The translations under genes were made by a program, and so were the position numbers. From Linyphia triangularis (taxonomy: Eukaryota > Arthropoda > Arachnida > Araneae > Linyphiidae): DNA of 64,000 nt. The notes under the pieces were generated by a model. That model saw only the letters and a list, made by a program, of their open reading frames with translations. It had not been told where the DNA came from and did no database searches. Location of the stretch: assembly GCA_963978545.1 (NCBI GenBank), contig OZ021723.1, positions 48,376,569-48,440,568 on the forward strand. Direction: 5' to 3'. Numbering within the stretch: position 1 is the stretch's first letter; the number at the start of each line of letters is the position of its first letter. Below are positions 39,399-49,992 of the stretch, one piece after another.

Positions 39399-40553
39399 TT
39401 AGAAAAGTATCATGGAATTTAAAGATTTCAACTCTATGATAACTGTTATTAACATTTTGTCATAATCAGGCACTATTTTATAACCTTTTAACATTAAAGT
39501 GGTCAATGAAAGCAAATTATGCCTCAATTTAGGCACATAAAATACATTATAAATTGTCACTGATATTTCTTTACATTGATTCTTAATCTTAGCTTTAGCA
39601 AATCCTATACCCTCAGAATATAATTCACTATCAGTACCAGCTTGCAATATTTTACTAGAATTACAATTAAATTCACTAAACCATTTTAAGTCATTAGTCA
39701 TGTGCGAAGTCGCTCCACTATCAACAACCCATATATCAGAAATATTACCTTTCAGTTCTTCGGAACTTGCATTCAAGGCACAGTAGTCAGCTCTCTTGGA
39801 TGCACTCGTGGATTGAAAGTTCTTTTCCACATTAAGATTCGAGTCCGTGACCTTGTTTCTTCCACTCTGTACTTTCATTTTAGTCCTTATATTACAGTTC
39901 TTGTACAAATGTCTTTTTCTGTGGCATGTGTAGCAAGTCTTCTCGAATCTCCATTGAGGATCCCCCGTGAAGTAGGCTCCGTCCGCTTGCTTGGAATTAC
40001 GTTGAAATTCCCTTTCTTCCTCTCGGAAAATTTCCAGTACTTCTTCGATTGATTTTTCTCGTTGAGTTTTCAATATCTCACGTACCTTCGCAAATCGACC
40101 TCTCAATCCTCGAACGGTGTAGAAAACAAGTTCTCTTGGTGAGATAACAACTCCAAGAGATGCACACTTCGTCCCGAGACCTTTAGCTCTGGCCACATAG
40201 TCATTAACCAGTTCTTTCTCTTGCATCTCTAAGCACTTTAATTCTTGACGGGCATCAATTTTCCGATCTTCTAAAGTACCGGTAAAACTATCTTTGATAT
40301 GCTGTAACAGTTGCTTCGCATTAGTTTCACTTGCGTACTGCAAAGCTTGCTCGTCACTCAGGGAAAGTTTAATGCAGGCGACCGCTTCGTAGTTTTCTTT
40401 CTGCCAGGCAGGAATTTTCGTTCCTTCTGTTGGAGGGTCTTGAGTAATAACTTCAGAAAGTCCTCGAAGGCATAAAGCTGCTTCAAGTTTCATTGCCCAC
40501 ACGAGATAGTTCGTGCCAGTCAGGGCAGGTATCGAAATAGGATGTCTATCCAT
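39399..40553 (-). pseudogene. Ty1/copia Gag-protease fragment
   Basis: 384 codons open on the minus strand, antisense to the host gene in intron 3. It has a Gag start typical of copia elements (LTGTNYLVWAMKLEAAL), a UBN2-like alpha-helical Gag region, a CCHC zinc knuckle at 207-220 (C-x2-C-x4-H-x4-C) and a retroviral-type aspartic protease motif DSGATSHM at 278-285. The frame ends soon after the protease and no integrase, reverse transcriptase or RNase H follows, so the element is truncated on its 3' side. The Gag part itself has no stop or frameshift, which suggests a young insertion. Confidence 0.93.
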
Positions 40554-40631
40554 CTCACTCCAATCCTGTTAGTTCCAAATCACGACAGTAAAACCGGTGA
40601 TTAATTTCTTATTTTAACTCGTAACCAGCTG

Positions 40632-40642
40632 CTCTGCTACCA
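40632..40642 (-). other. Copia primer-binding site (tRNA-iMet)
   Basis: On the minus strand TGGTAGCAGAG lies 2 bp after the LTR end. It is complementary to the 3' end (CTCTGCTACCA) of eukaryotic initiator Met tRNA, the primer usual for copia elements. Confidence 0.75.
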
Positions 40643-40644
40643 AT

Positions 40645-41368
40645 TGTTATTAACAGGAGCGAGACAAACCAACAACAGGTTAAAACGAAAACATCCTCTT
40701 TATTAAAATCACACCAACAGTTTATAGATACAATTTCCACTCTACCGGAGGAAAGAAGAACTAAAAAGAATTTGCATATAATCGCTAATACATACTTAAA
40801 TTACCATCAATAACATATAAAATATTCACAAGGAGTCGACGATCTAATTCCTAAACAATTAGTTATTATTATTTTTTATTTTTTTTTTCTTCTTTTTTTT
40901 TTTTTTCTATTCTCCCTTAGAGAAGTCATATTTATTTACAGTATAGATAATTATCAAGAACTCAAAAGTGAAAATCGTTTATCAGAAGTTAACACTCCCT
41001 TATAAAATTACAGACCCTACAGAAGGGGGAAAATTACCATTATTTTACCACCACTTAAATTATACCACCTTTAAATTTCAGTGAATAAAGATTATGCGTT
41101 CACGTTTCTTTCCAGAGATAACAAGAACGGAAAGCTATCCTATCAAAACAGTTGTGCAATAAGATTTTGAAACTATTCCACCTTCCCATGGACCTCCTTC
41201 TCTTTCTGGTCCCTCTCCAGTCCGAGTTAGATAACAGTTAAGAACGGAATGCCGTCCAATCAAAAGAGTTGTGCATTGTGCCATCAAATCCTAAAATCAT
41301 TTAAGCTTCTCTCTATGCCATTTTATGCCAATTCTAAAGGAATGATGTTGTCCAACGGATGTACAACA
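40645..41368 (-). repeat. Copia 5' LTR (724 bp)
   Basis: The boundary next to the primer-binding site is fixed by the terminal TGTT...AACA convention: on the + strand it starts TGTTATTAACAGG (40645) and ends GATGTACAACA (41368). There is no second LTR because the element is truncated, so the outer edge is less certain than the inner one. It includes an impure T-rich stretch at 40866-40908. Confidence 0.55.
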
Positions 41369-42730
41369 TGTTTTTTTGTTTTTTTTATCTAATAAACAAT
41401 TAAATAATTTACAAGGAAAACACAACAAGTTTTTTGAAAGCCATATGTGTCTGATAGATAGAAACAGAATTTTGGTAGGAACAAGGGAAAGTTAAGTATA
41501 TTTTACTACCAGTAGTTTGTTATATTGTACCCCATATCAAAGCCATTTTATAAACATAATTAAAAAAAGTAGTCAGTTATTAAAATAATCGTTTACATAA
41601 TTGTGATATCCTTATTGTTCATGGTAACAACCAGTATTATTAGGCATATCTTTTTTATGTGTCATTTTTTTCACCTAGGTGTTGTTTTACTGGCATGTTA
41701 TGTCCTGTATCTCATTCTAAGTGATCCATGTATCTCCACCTCAGTTTGTCAATTTGATAATTACATAAAACAAGTTACAAGCATATGCACATGTATACGT
41801 ATGAGTCATTCTCCCGAAATGTCCGTTTGAGGCTTCACGAATTTAAAATTTTAAAGATCTCATTTAAGGTATATTTGGGCAGTTTTTAGGAGGCTGGTAA
41901 GTTTATCTTTATAAAACTCTGAAGGTTTATGAAACATATGAATTTATTTTTTAAATATATTTGCTTAAACGTATAAATTAGGCAGAAAGTATCATTCCCA
42001 TCCTAAATCAAGCAGAAGTCCAATAAAGTTTGCATAATTTTACTTTTTTAGTCAATAATTATGGACTAGTCATAACAAAATAGATGCACTAAACAGTTAA
42101 TTTTAATTTTTAAACGAAACAAATTATTTTATGGCTATTATTTTTGTTGAAAAAAATTATATAATAGTTTTTCTCACTTAACATAAAACTTAGACTAAAA
42201 ATTGAGTTAATTTCTAAAAATATTGATAGAACGAATATTTAAAACTTTATTAATCGAATATTAAAAAATAAATGAATTTAGGACATCAAAATTTAGCTAT
42301 GAAGATGATGATGGCGTGGATGGTAGTGACATTTCACCATATTTTGATAATCTAAAGTAAATAATTTAGAACATAAGTTTATCCAACAAAAGAATATATA
42401 ACATAAAAGACTAAATATAATTTAGTGTAATTAAATAAGAATAAGGATGGTAATAACAGCAATACATATATTTTTACTAGCCATTAGCTACAGCAATCTT
42501 TACTATGATATATAAATATATTTCAATATCAATTTTATTATTCCAATCGCAACCCTAAAATAGTTGCTTCTCTTAAAGCAAGTTATTTGAATTTGTAGTA
42601 TCAAAAGCAAGTTACAAGTTAAAAAATCATAGTAGTATTTTTGTAATACTTTTTGAAGCAAAGTCTCAATAATTTAATATTTTTAGAATTGCAAATGTTT
42701 GAGACTCAATAAAATATTATAATTGAAAAT
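41369..42730. other. Fatty acid synthase-like intron 3, between elements
   Basis: AT-rich with no supported exon. The open frame at 41603-41830 shows no domain. Confidence 0.45.
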
Positions 42731-42734
42731 ATAT

Positions 42735-43463
42735 TGTTACGAATTTCTGTATATTTGTAAATATTTCGTATCATTAATTATGTAAAAAGATAAATTTATG
42801 TACATTTCGCATAAGGCAATGCAATAGTTTGTCTTACTGTGCTTTCCTGTAATGTGACCCTTAATGCTTGAAAACGAGTTTTACAGAGAAAATGCTGGGA
42901 AGCGAGTTTTACAAAGAGCAGGCCATTTAACATTATGGTAATGGCAATCTCGCCAAATTGGCGACGGTTTTGGAGGCTAATTTTTGTCGACATTTTCAGT
43001 CCCCATGTACATGTACAGGACTTTTCGACTACGATCTGGAAAGTCTCCAAATTTCTATCTCTAGAAGATTCACGAAGTATTCATCTCCCTATATAAGACC
43101 GAGAGAGAGTGTGATTGAGTTAGTTGAGTTAGTTAGTTGACTGGAGTTGGTTGAGTATAGTTACTGACTGAGTGGAGTTGAGTTAGTTGATTGGAGTTAC
43201 TGAGTTAGCTGTCTCTCAGAGAGCATTCAGAGAGTTCCGAAAATGAACTGTATACATTGTCTTTTGCGGCAATTTTAGCAGTTGTGTTGTCAAGTTTTTA
43301 ACTGCTGTTTTGTGCTCTATTGTTGTGTAAAGAGCTGTATTGAGTCTACTAGAACGAGAAGTTCTGGAGTTGTAAGAGAATCTGCGAAGAGTTATATCGG
43401 AATAAATTTCTGCAAGTTTTGATCTACTTTGGCTTCAAATCTTTCGAACCCATCCACGCAACA
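42735..43463 (+). repeat. Gypsy 5' LTR (729 bp)
   Basis: Begins TGTTACGAATTTCTG and ends ATCCACGCAACA. Contains a core promoter TATATAAG at 43090-43097 and AATAAA at 43401-43406. It is followed after AT by TGGTGTCAGAAGTGGGAT, the probable primer-binding site; the matching tRNA was not assigned. Confidence 0.95.
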
Positions 43464-43488
43464 ATTGGTGTCAGAAGTGGGATTTGAA

Positions 43489-43842
43489 TGCCGATAACAA
43501 GTGCAATGGCAGGACAAGATGAAAAATTTAAACAGCTTTTTGCTTTCATGGAAGAATGGCTGGAAGAAATGAAAGCGAGCCAAGAAGGACATGAAGAAGA
43601 AAATATCTGAATTGCGGGAACAAATGAAAGCGAGCCAAGAAGAGATGGAGAAGGAAATATCCGAATGGCGGGAACAAATGAAAGCGAACCAAGAAGAGAT
43701 GAAGAAAGAGATTTTCTCTGGCCAAGATGAGATGAAGAAAGAGATTTTCTCTGGCCAAGAGGAAATGCAGAAGAATAATGCTGCGATCTCTGCCGGACAG
43801 GAGGAGGATTTAAAGGAGTCTTCGAATGCAACACCTACTTGA
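43489..43842 (+). pseudogene. Gypsy Gag remnant, frameshifted
   Basis: ATG at 43489 opens MPITSAMAGQDEKFKQLF and reaches a stop near 43606. The same register of meaning continues in another frame from 43591 with coiled-coil repeats such as EEMKKEIFSGQ and REQMKANQEEM. This is the N-terminal coiled coil of a gypsy Gag with at least one frameshift. The capsid core and zinc knuckle are absent because of the internal deletion. Confidence 0.75.
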
Positions 43843-43866
43843 AAGGACATTTCCATATATAGTCCT

Positions 43867-44057
43867 ATGACCCAGCAATATTGGGCGCTCTGGGACTCTC
43901 TCTATATTCGAAACGGCGTGTTGTACCGGAAATTCGAATCTGATGATGGAAAGACATCCCGATGGCAGCTATTGCTTCCAAGATCCCGAGTCCCAGACGT
44001 TCTTCAAGAACTTCATAGTAGTCCAACTGGAGGCCACTTTGGAGTAATGAAGACGTT
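43867..44057 (+). pseudogene. Gypsy integrase, N-terminal piece
   Basis: Encodes WALWDSLYIRNGVLYRKFES, then LLPRSRVPDVLQELHSSP and GGHFGVMKT. LHSSPTGGH provides the two histidines of the HHCC zinc-binding domain. The reading is broken at 44058 by the inserted transposon and resumes after 47454. The open frame extends into the transposon only by chance. Confidence 0.88.
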
Positions 44058-44316
44058 TAGTACAGGAAAAATGCGATATTTGAAAAACAAAATTCGTTCA
44101 TTCTTGAAACTTCGGTAATAACACCCTTTTGGCAGTAGAATACAAGATCCGATGAGTCCCCAAAATTTAAAGGGGTGGAGCACTGTTTTTGAAGGGGGGG
44201 GGGGGGTAAATTCTCTCCAAAATTAAACTTTTCGTTATTGGTCAAGTGAGATATCATCTTTTATGCATTTTTCGTGCTGAATCGAATGAAACAACTTTCA
44301 GATAGATCGGAACACT
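44058..44316 (+). repeat. Left TIR of the 3.4 kb transposon
   Basis: Inverted match to 47179-47451 with scattered substitutions and indels, including a G-run (about 44196-44207) that corresponds to a C-run (47290-47303) in the right copy. Confidence 0.88.
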
Positions 44317-44994
44317 AATTTTTAATATATAATGGGTTTTACGGATAAAATATTCAAAAATTCACATAAAACAATAACATAAATTTTATTTTACAAAATG
44401 CCTTTAATTTACAAAGAATTATTGATTTTTATTATCTTACTCACATAAACTATCAACATCAGAGTCAGTTTCTGAGTTTATTTCATCATGGATGTAAAAC
44501 TGTCCAAGATCATCATTGCCAAAGTTATTCATTTCAAAATTACTACTGGTCATTCCTTCACAATTTTTTCAGAAAGCAGAACAACGCACACCATTTTAGA
44601 CGCAACCGCACTGTCGGATTGAACAATATCCTTTACATGTACAAGAAATCAGTTTGAGTATTGCATCAGTGGCAGGTTATAAAGTTTTTTTTTAAGGATG
44701 TAGTTCACCCTCTCGATAAATCCAATCCCAATCTTCTAAAAGTAGGTGGTAACTAGCCATTTCTGTATTTGGTTGTACGTTCTATATGAGTGCTGAGCTG
44801 CACTTGTGGAAGTGGAAGGTTAAGGATTCCAGTCTGGCTGTTTTCTTCTGGAGTGAACTCTGGAAAACACTGTGGTAAAGTTGGTCAAGGTTACGATCCT
44901 TTGTTTCATACGAAAGAATAAAAAAACACTCTCCGGCACCTTTTCGGGTAGGCATTCAATTTGGAGAATATTCTGATACAGTCCATTAGTGTGC

Positions 44995-45200
44995 TATTAG
45001 TTTGAAACAACTTAAAATCTGTTTTTTAACTTTGTTATGGATTGCACTTGTAGTATCGCATAGATGGGCAAGTAGAAGGTAGTTTTCAACATTTGGATGT
45101 TGCGACTGAAGCTTTTTGAGTGATAAATTTGTATTATAACACGTCCTACTTTCGGCTTCAATAGCAATATAAGTTTCTCCTCTGAGGCAAGTGCAATCAT
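44995..45200 (-). pseudogene. Transposon protein fragment (C-terminal part)
   Basis: On the minus strand a frame other than the longest one gives a protein-like reading: RGETYIAIEAESRTCYNT, then LSLKKLQSQHPNVENYLL and HLCDTTSAIHNKVKKQIL, ending at a stop near 44998. Balanced composition and a continuous frame of more than 65 codons suggest real former coding sequence of the transposon. The domain is unknown. Confidence 0.55.
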
Positions 45201-45911
45201 TATGATTAAGGCGTGCCTTGGGATTAAACCTTAGCTAACGATAGTAGGCTGAAATTCGACAGATTTCTTTAAGTCTGTTAAAAGAATAAGAATATCTGCA
45301 TCACCAAGTGTGAGAATCTTGATTAACTGTTTTCTATTCTGTGAATTTGATAAAAACAGTATCAGTATCATTCGAACATTGTTGATTACTTTTCACTTAT
45401 TCTGGTTAAGGGATTTATTGTGGCAATGGATCGCACATTGTCGTTTCTATTCATTTTTACGTCTCCAAATTTTTTTTCTAATGAATCGAGACATAATCTT
45501 CTGACCAAAACCTTTTAACATGTGACAGTTAATCAAATCTAGACTAGTGATGACTGTCCCAAGAAATGCTACAACTGTAGCTGAATTAGAAAAAGGATTA
45601 TTTAATTTCGACCATTTCTGTATTTTTGTAATGTAATTGTTGCCTCTCTTGACACAAGTTTACCAAGCATCTACATGTTGTAAAAAAATTTAATGTCTAA
45701 GAAATCTTCAATTGTTCAAATAATGTGTGACATTGCCGGTTTCCTTAAAACATGTGAACTCAAGATTACCTCAGTGACCCTTTTTGATCAATAACTCCCA
45801 CAACTTTGAACTCTCGATTAACAGTTTGATTAATGACCATATCCGGTGAAATACCACTGAATTTTTTTTGGTTCTCTGATAGTGAAATATCTCTTTGAAA
45901 ACTTTTAATAG

Positions 45912-46502
45912 TTAGATTGAAACATGTTTTTGCAACTGAGGAGACATTTTCTGCAGATAATTAAGGCATGCTTTTGAATAGTAAATGCGACTCCTTGCAA
46001 TAAAATATGGAACCGTATGTTTGACAGTCATCAAATGCATCTCCCAATCACTAGTCCTTTCTTCTTCTATGAATTTTCTTACCATTGTTACTATTTCAAG
46101 GTACTGGATCCACAACTTAATTGTGGAACTTCTTTGCTTGATACGTTCCAAGAATACAAGTTCCAATAGCTTCCCACACTTTTTAGTTAGATTAATAACA
46201 TTAAAATATGATGAAATTGTTTCTTTTGATATGATAGATTGTTTGAAATCCTCTATCACTCTTTTCAGTGCTCGTTTCTCCTCTTCATCCATGTACATGT
46301 CCTTCAGATGTAAATTATACTGAGCTATAGCCAACAAAATGTGTCCTCTGATAGTACGAAAACGAGCTCTCCCTAAAAGTATATGTTTTGTAGTACTTTC
46401 ATCGTACTCAACAGACAGCAACTCTTGCAGCTCAAAATCCGTCATTATGTATCCTATTGAACCGAGGAAGGGCATTAATAAATGAAATCTTTCTATTCTC
46501 AA
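45912..46502 (-). pseudogene. Transposon-encoded protein fragment, function unknown
   Basis: 196 codons open on the minus strand inside the transposon, starting MRIERFHLLMPFLGSIGYIM and including LLGRARFRTIRGHILLAIAQ and RKFIEEERTSDWEMHLMTV. The protein is alpha-helical in character with a normal amino-acid mix. The IERFHLLM/LGSIGYIM block resembles uncharacterised, repeated proteins I associate with arthropod transposons. That is recollection and was not searched. No DDE triad, RT or HUH motif is visible. Related pieces upstream (47054-46776) and downstream (45200-44995) on the same strand indicate one broken multi-part gene. Confidence 0.6.
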
Positions 46503-46775
46503 AACAGCATTATGTAGTTATGATTCCGGTAAGACGGATAATATCTAATGCCTTTACATATAAAGGCAAATTAAAGTTACAAAAATAATTTTTAAACCAG
46601 GAAGTTGTCCAGTATCAGTTGCCATCACTAAAGCAGTATATACAGTTTCAAGAACTAAAGATGGTGTCATAATGAAAGTTTGAGTGATAATTCTAGATTT
46701 ATCACTGTATTAATTGCAAGTAATTGTTTCAGAAAATCACTGCTAACCAGGAATATTTTCAATTTTCCACTATTT

Positions 46776-47054
46776 TCAAGCATCAATTTTTTCACCATTC
46801 CAAGCTATATCATAATATGAAGGAGTGCAATCATTTATTTTGTCTTGGAAAAGCTCATTTATGACGATAACAGAGAATTCGGGAGGACAAGACAGCATTT
46901 TAAAGGAAATTTGTTTGACGAGAACAATTCCCTTATTTTCAGACGGTGTCGATATTGTTCGCAGCTGTTTGATAATTCGAGCATTGTATTCCAAAACTGA
47001 ATAAGTAGGTATTACACATTGTATCCTTAATTGATTGGAAAAGTTTCCCTTCAA
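46776..47054 (-). pseudogene. Transposon protein fragment (N-terminal part)
   Basis: 92 codons on the minus strand, containing IIKQLRTISTPSENKGIVLV and IVINELFQDKINDCTPSYYD. The order and strand fit the N-terminal side of the broken gene that continues at 46502-45912. No recognised domain. Confidence 0.45.
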
Positions 47055-47178
47055 AAACTACCAATTGAGAAACCAACTCTAATTTTAACTCAATAAAAAT
47101 TCCTTCAATGCATTTCGATTGAACACATTGATGATTTTCAAATATTTTCCCCACAAAACCAATTATATCTTAAAAAGG

Positions 47179-47451
47179 AGTTTTCCGATCTATCTGGAAG
47201 TTATTTCATTCAATTCAACACAAAAAATGCGTAAAAAATGTTACCTCACTCGACCAAAAACAAAAAGTTTTATTTTGGAGGGATTTTACCCCCCCCCCCC
47301 CCAAAAAAAAAACAGTGTTCCACCACTTTAAATTTTGGGGACTCATCGGATCTTGTATTCTACTACCAAAAGGATGTTATTACCAAAGTTTCAAGAATGA
47401 ACGAATTTTGTTTTTCAACTGTCCATTTTTTGGGCTATTTTTCCTGTACTA
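47179..47451 (-). repeat. Right TIR of the 3.4 kb transposon
   Basis: Inverted counterpart of 44058-44316. It contains a 14-C run next to a 10-A run (47290-47313) and about 20 bp (GTCCATTTTTTGGGC region, 47421-47437) that differ from the left copy. Confidence 0.88.
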
Positions 47452-48443
47452 GTTGGAAAAAGAGTTCGAGAGCTGTTCTACTGGAGTAAGGCGAGGGCTG
47501 ATGTGGAGAAGTGGTGCCGATCATGTGATGCCTGTGCAGCCCGGAAAGGACCGAAGAAACGCAGTCGAGGAAAACTGCAACGTTACAACGTGGGAGCTCT
47601 TTTTGAACGGATTGCGTTTGACATCTTGGGACCACTACCACGATCTACTGACGGCAACAGATACCTTCTTGTTGTCATGGATTATTTTACGAAGTGGCCC
47701 GAAGCTTATCCTATCCATGATCAAGAGGCTACCACTGTTGCAGAGGTAATGGTTCAGAGCTGGATTTCCAGATTTGGAGTGCCTCTTCAGTTACATTCTG
47801 ATCAAGGAAGAAATTTTACCTCTGCTGTAATGAAAAGACTTACTGATCTACTTGGCAATGACAAAACACAGACGACGCCTTTACACCCACAGTCGGATGG
47901 GATGGTGGAGAGGTTTAACAGAACCATCCTCAATAACCTCTCACTGATGGTTTCCAGAAACCAACAGGACTGGGATCAGAAGTTACCTTTTTCTTTTAGC
48001 CTATCGCAGCACTGTCCAAGACTACCAGCTATTCCCCATCTCAGATTCTCTTCGGTCGTAACCTTCGTCTGCCTTGCGATCTGTTGTTTGGACGCCCTTC
48101 GGATGCACCTTCATCACCAGAGGAGAACGTCGAGGATCTTCAGGCATGGTTTGAAGATGTGCACAATTTTGCCCGAGAGCGGATCCACGTGGCGACGGAG
48201 AAGATGAAGACCAGATACGACACGAAGACTACAGGACATCAAGTCCACGAAGGTGACAAGGTTTGGTTCTGGAACCAGAAACGACAAAAAGGACTCTCTC
48301 CCAAACTTCAGTCTCACTGGGATGGACCTTACTCAGTCCTCAACCGGCTGAATGATGTCGTGGTCCGAATTCGTAAGTCATCTAATTCTAAACCTAACGT
48401 TCATTACGACAGGTTAGCCCCTTACTATGGCTATAGATTGTAA
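47452..48443 (+). pseudogene. Gypsy integrase: zinc finger cysteines, DDE core and C-terminus
   Basis: Continues the integrase from 44057. A damaged frame over 47455-47500 leads into MEKWCRSCDACAARKGPKK (the two zinc-binding cysteines). The catalytic core follows with all three acidic residues visible: FDILGPLPRSTDG (D), LHSDQGRNF (D) and GMVERFNRTILN (E). A frameshift near 48000 moves the reading to 48084-48443, which has VEDLQAWFEDVHNFARERI and the GPY/F-type WDGPYSVLNRL, ending at a stop at 48441-48443. No chromodomain is seen. The catalytic residues survive, but the gene is disrupted by the insertion and the frameshifts. Confidence 0.93.
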
Positions 48444-48675
48444 TCCCCATAATGTATAAATTGTAAATAGTTATTAAGACCATGGTCACATGTGTATATA
48501 AATTTTTTAATGTATTGTTTATTTATTTATTTTCAGTAATGTTTCTGTCTTTCTGTTTATAAATTAGTAAGTTTAGTAAGTTTTATAGTTTAGTAATAAA
48601 CACAGAGTGCTTGCTATTGCTTTGAAAGTAAGCCTTCCTTTCCGGGAACTGCACTACCCGGGAAGTGCAGTCCTT

Positions 48676-48685
48676 GGGAGGGGGG
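48676..48685 (+). other. Gypsy polypurine tract
   Basis: GGGAGGGGGG ends three bases before the 3' LTR, the expected place for plus-strand priming. Confidence 0.8.
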
Positions 48686-48688
48686 CAA

Positions 48689-49489
48689 TGTTACGAATTT
48701 CTGCATATTTGTAAATATTTCGTAGCATTAATTATGTAAAAAGATAAATTTATGTACATTTCGCATAAGGCAGTGCAATAGTTTGTCTTACTGTGCTTTC
48801 CTGCAATGTGACCCTTAATGCTTGAAAACGAGTTTTACAGAGATAATGCTGGGAAGCGAGTTTTACAAAGAGCAGGCCATTTAACATTATGGTAATGGCA
48901 ATCTCACCAAATTGGCGAGATAGAGCCAAGTTGGTGACGGTTTTGGCGACTAATTTTTGTCGCCAACCTTGGCGACCATTTGGTGACATTTTTGGTTTCC
49001 ATGTACATGTATAGGACTTTTCGACTACGATCTGGAAAGTCCTCCAAATTTCTATCTCTAGAAGATTCACGAAGTATTCATCTCCCTATATAAGACCGAG
49101 AGAGAGTGTGATCGAGTTAGTTGAGTTAGTTAGTTGACTGGAGTTAGTTGACTGGAGTTAGTTGACTGGAGTTAGTTGAGTTGAGTTACTGACTGAGTGG
49201 AGTTGAGTTAGTTTACTGGAGTTACTGAGTTAGCTGTCTCTCAGTGAGCATTCAAAGAGTTCCGAAAGTGAACTGTATTGCATTGTCTTTTGAGGCGATT
49301 TTAGCAGTTGTGTTGTCAAGTTTTTAACTGCTGTTTTGTGCTCAATTGTTGTGTAAAGAGCTGTATTGAGTCTACTAGAACGAGAAGTTCTGGAGTTGTA
49401 AGAGAATCTGCGAAGAGTTATATCGGAATAAATTTCTGCAAGTTTTGATCTACTTTGGCTTCAAATCTTTCGAACCCATCCACGCAACA
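48689..49489 (+). repeat. Gypsy 3' LTR (801 bp)
   Basis: Same ends as the 5' LTR (TGTTACGAATTTCTG...CACGCAACA), with TATATAAG at 49087-49094 and AATAAA at 49427-49432. It is 72 bp longer, mainly because of extra sequence around 48919-49000 (GCCAAGTTGGTGACGG... GTCGCCAACCTTGGCGACC) and additional AGTTAGTTGACTGG units near 49130-49175. Confidence 0.95.
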
Positions 49490-49992
49490 ATATATTAAAT
49501 TTAATGAAGTATATATACATCGATCATGAAGTACAAAATTTGTGAAAAAAGACACTCGATGGTAATGACATTTTAGTATTAATTTTGTGATTTTCAGAAA
49601 GCATTGTGAGAAAAAAATATTTGTAAATGATTCTTAGATAAGTAAGACAAAGCTTAGATATCAACATTTACTTTATTTAAGATCTCGGGGCAACAATCCT
49701 TACTCTCATACATACTGCACAGACTTGACTGATTTTTTTCCCGGGTGAAAGACAAACATGTAACCATGGATACCTTAAGGTTCGACATGGATACCTTAAA
49801 TTTAGACATTAATGGAGACCTCGAAATGTAAACATAGAGGAAATAAGCTGGTTACACAATTAAAATACATTTAATTTCTCTATTAATTATATTATCATAG
49901 TAAGGGCATATTAAAAAAAATATGTATCCAACAAGCACCCTTTTAGTGACATTCACAATAGTTTCTTAATTTTTTATTTCTTCCTTTTCTAG
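49490..49992 (+). other. End of fatty acid synthase-like intron 3
   Basis: AT-rich with no element recognised. It ends in the acceptor TTCCTTTTCTAG. Confidence 0.6.

Larger units (their letters stand above)
44058..47451 (-). mobile_element. 3.4 kb DNA transposon with long TIRs, inserted in gypsy integrase
   Basis: The ends read TAGTACAGGAAAAAT on the left and ATTTTTCCTGTACTA on the right. Imperfect inverted repeats of about 260-270 bp follow (44058-44316 and 47179-47451), sharing AAATTTTGGGGACTC, ATCGGATCTTGTATTCTAC, GTTTCAAGAATGAACG and CAGATAGATCGG in inverted order. GTT lies directly on both sides (44055-44057, 47452-47454) and is consistent with a 3-bp target duplication in the integrase frame. 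Remaining coding sequence is all on the minus strand (47054-46776, 46502-45912, 45200-44995). I cannot assign a superfamily. Confidence 0.88.
42735..49489 (+). mobile_element. Ty3/gypsy LTR element, internally deleted and split
   Basis: Complete outer boundaries: 5' LTR 42735-43463, 3' LTR 48689-49489, and the 4-bp duplication ATAT at 42731-42734 and 49490-49493. Internally there is a coiled-coil Gag remnant (43489-43842), then an abrupt jump to the integrase N-terminus (43867), so the protease, reverse transcriptase and RNase H are missing. A DNA transposon (44058-47451) splits the integrase. A polypurine tract GGGAGGGGGG (48676-48685) precedes the 3' LTR. The element has the same orientation as the host gene and lies in intron 3. 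Confidence 0.95.

Noticed and set aside
42735..49489. Gypsy element as an endogenous retrovirus with an envelope gene
   Set aside because: No frame follows the integrase before the polypurine tract, so there is no envelope gene.
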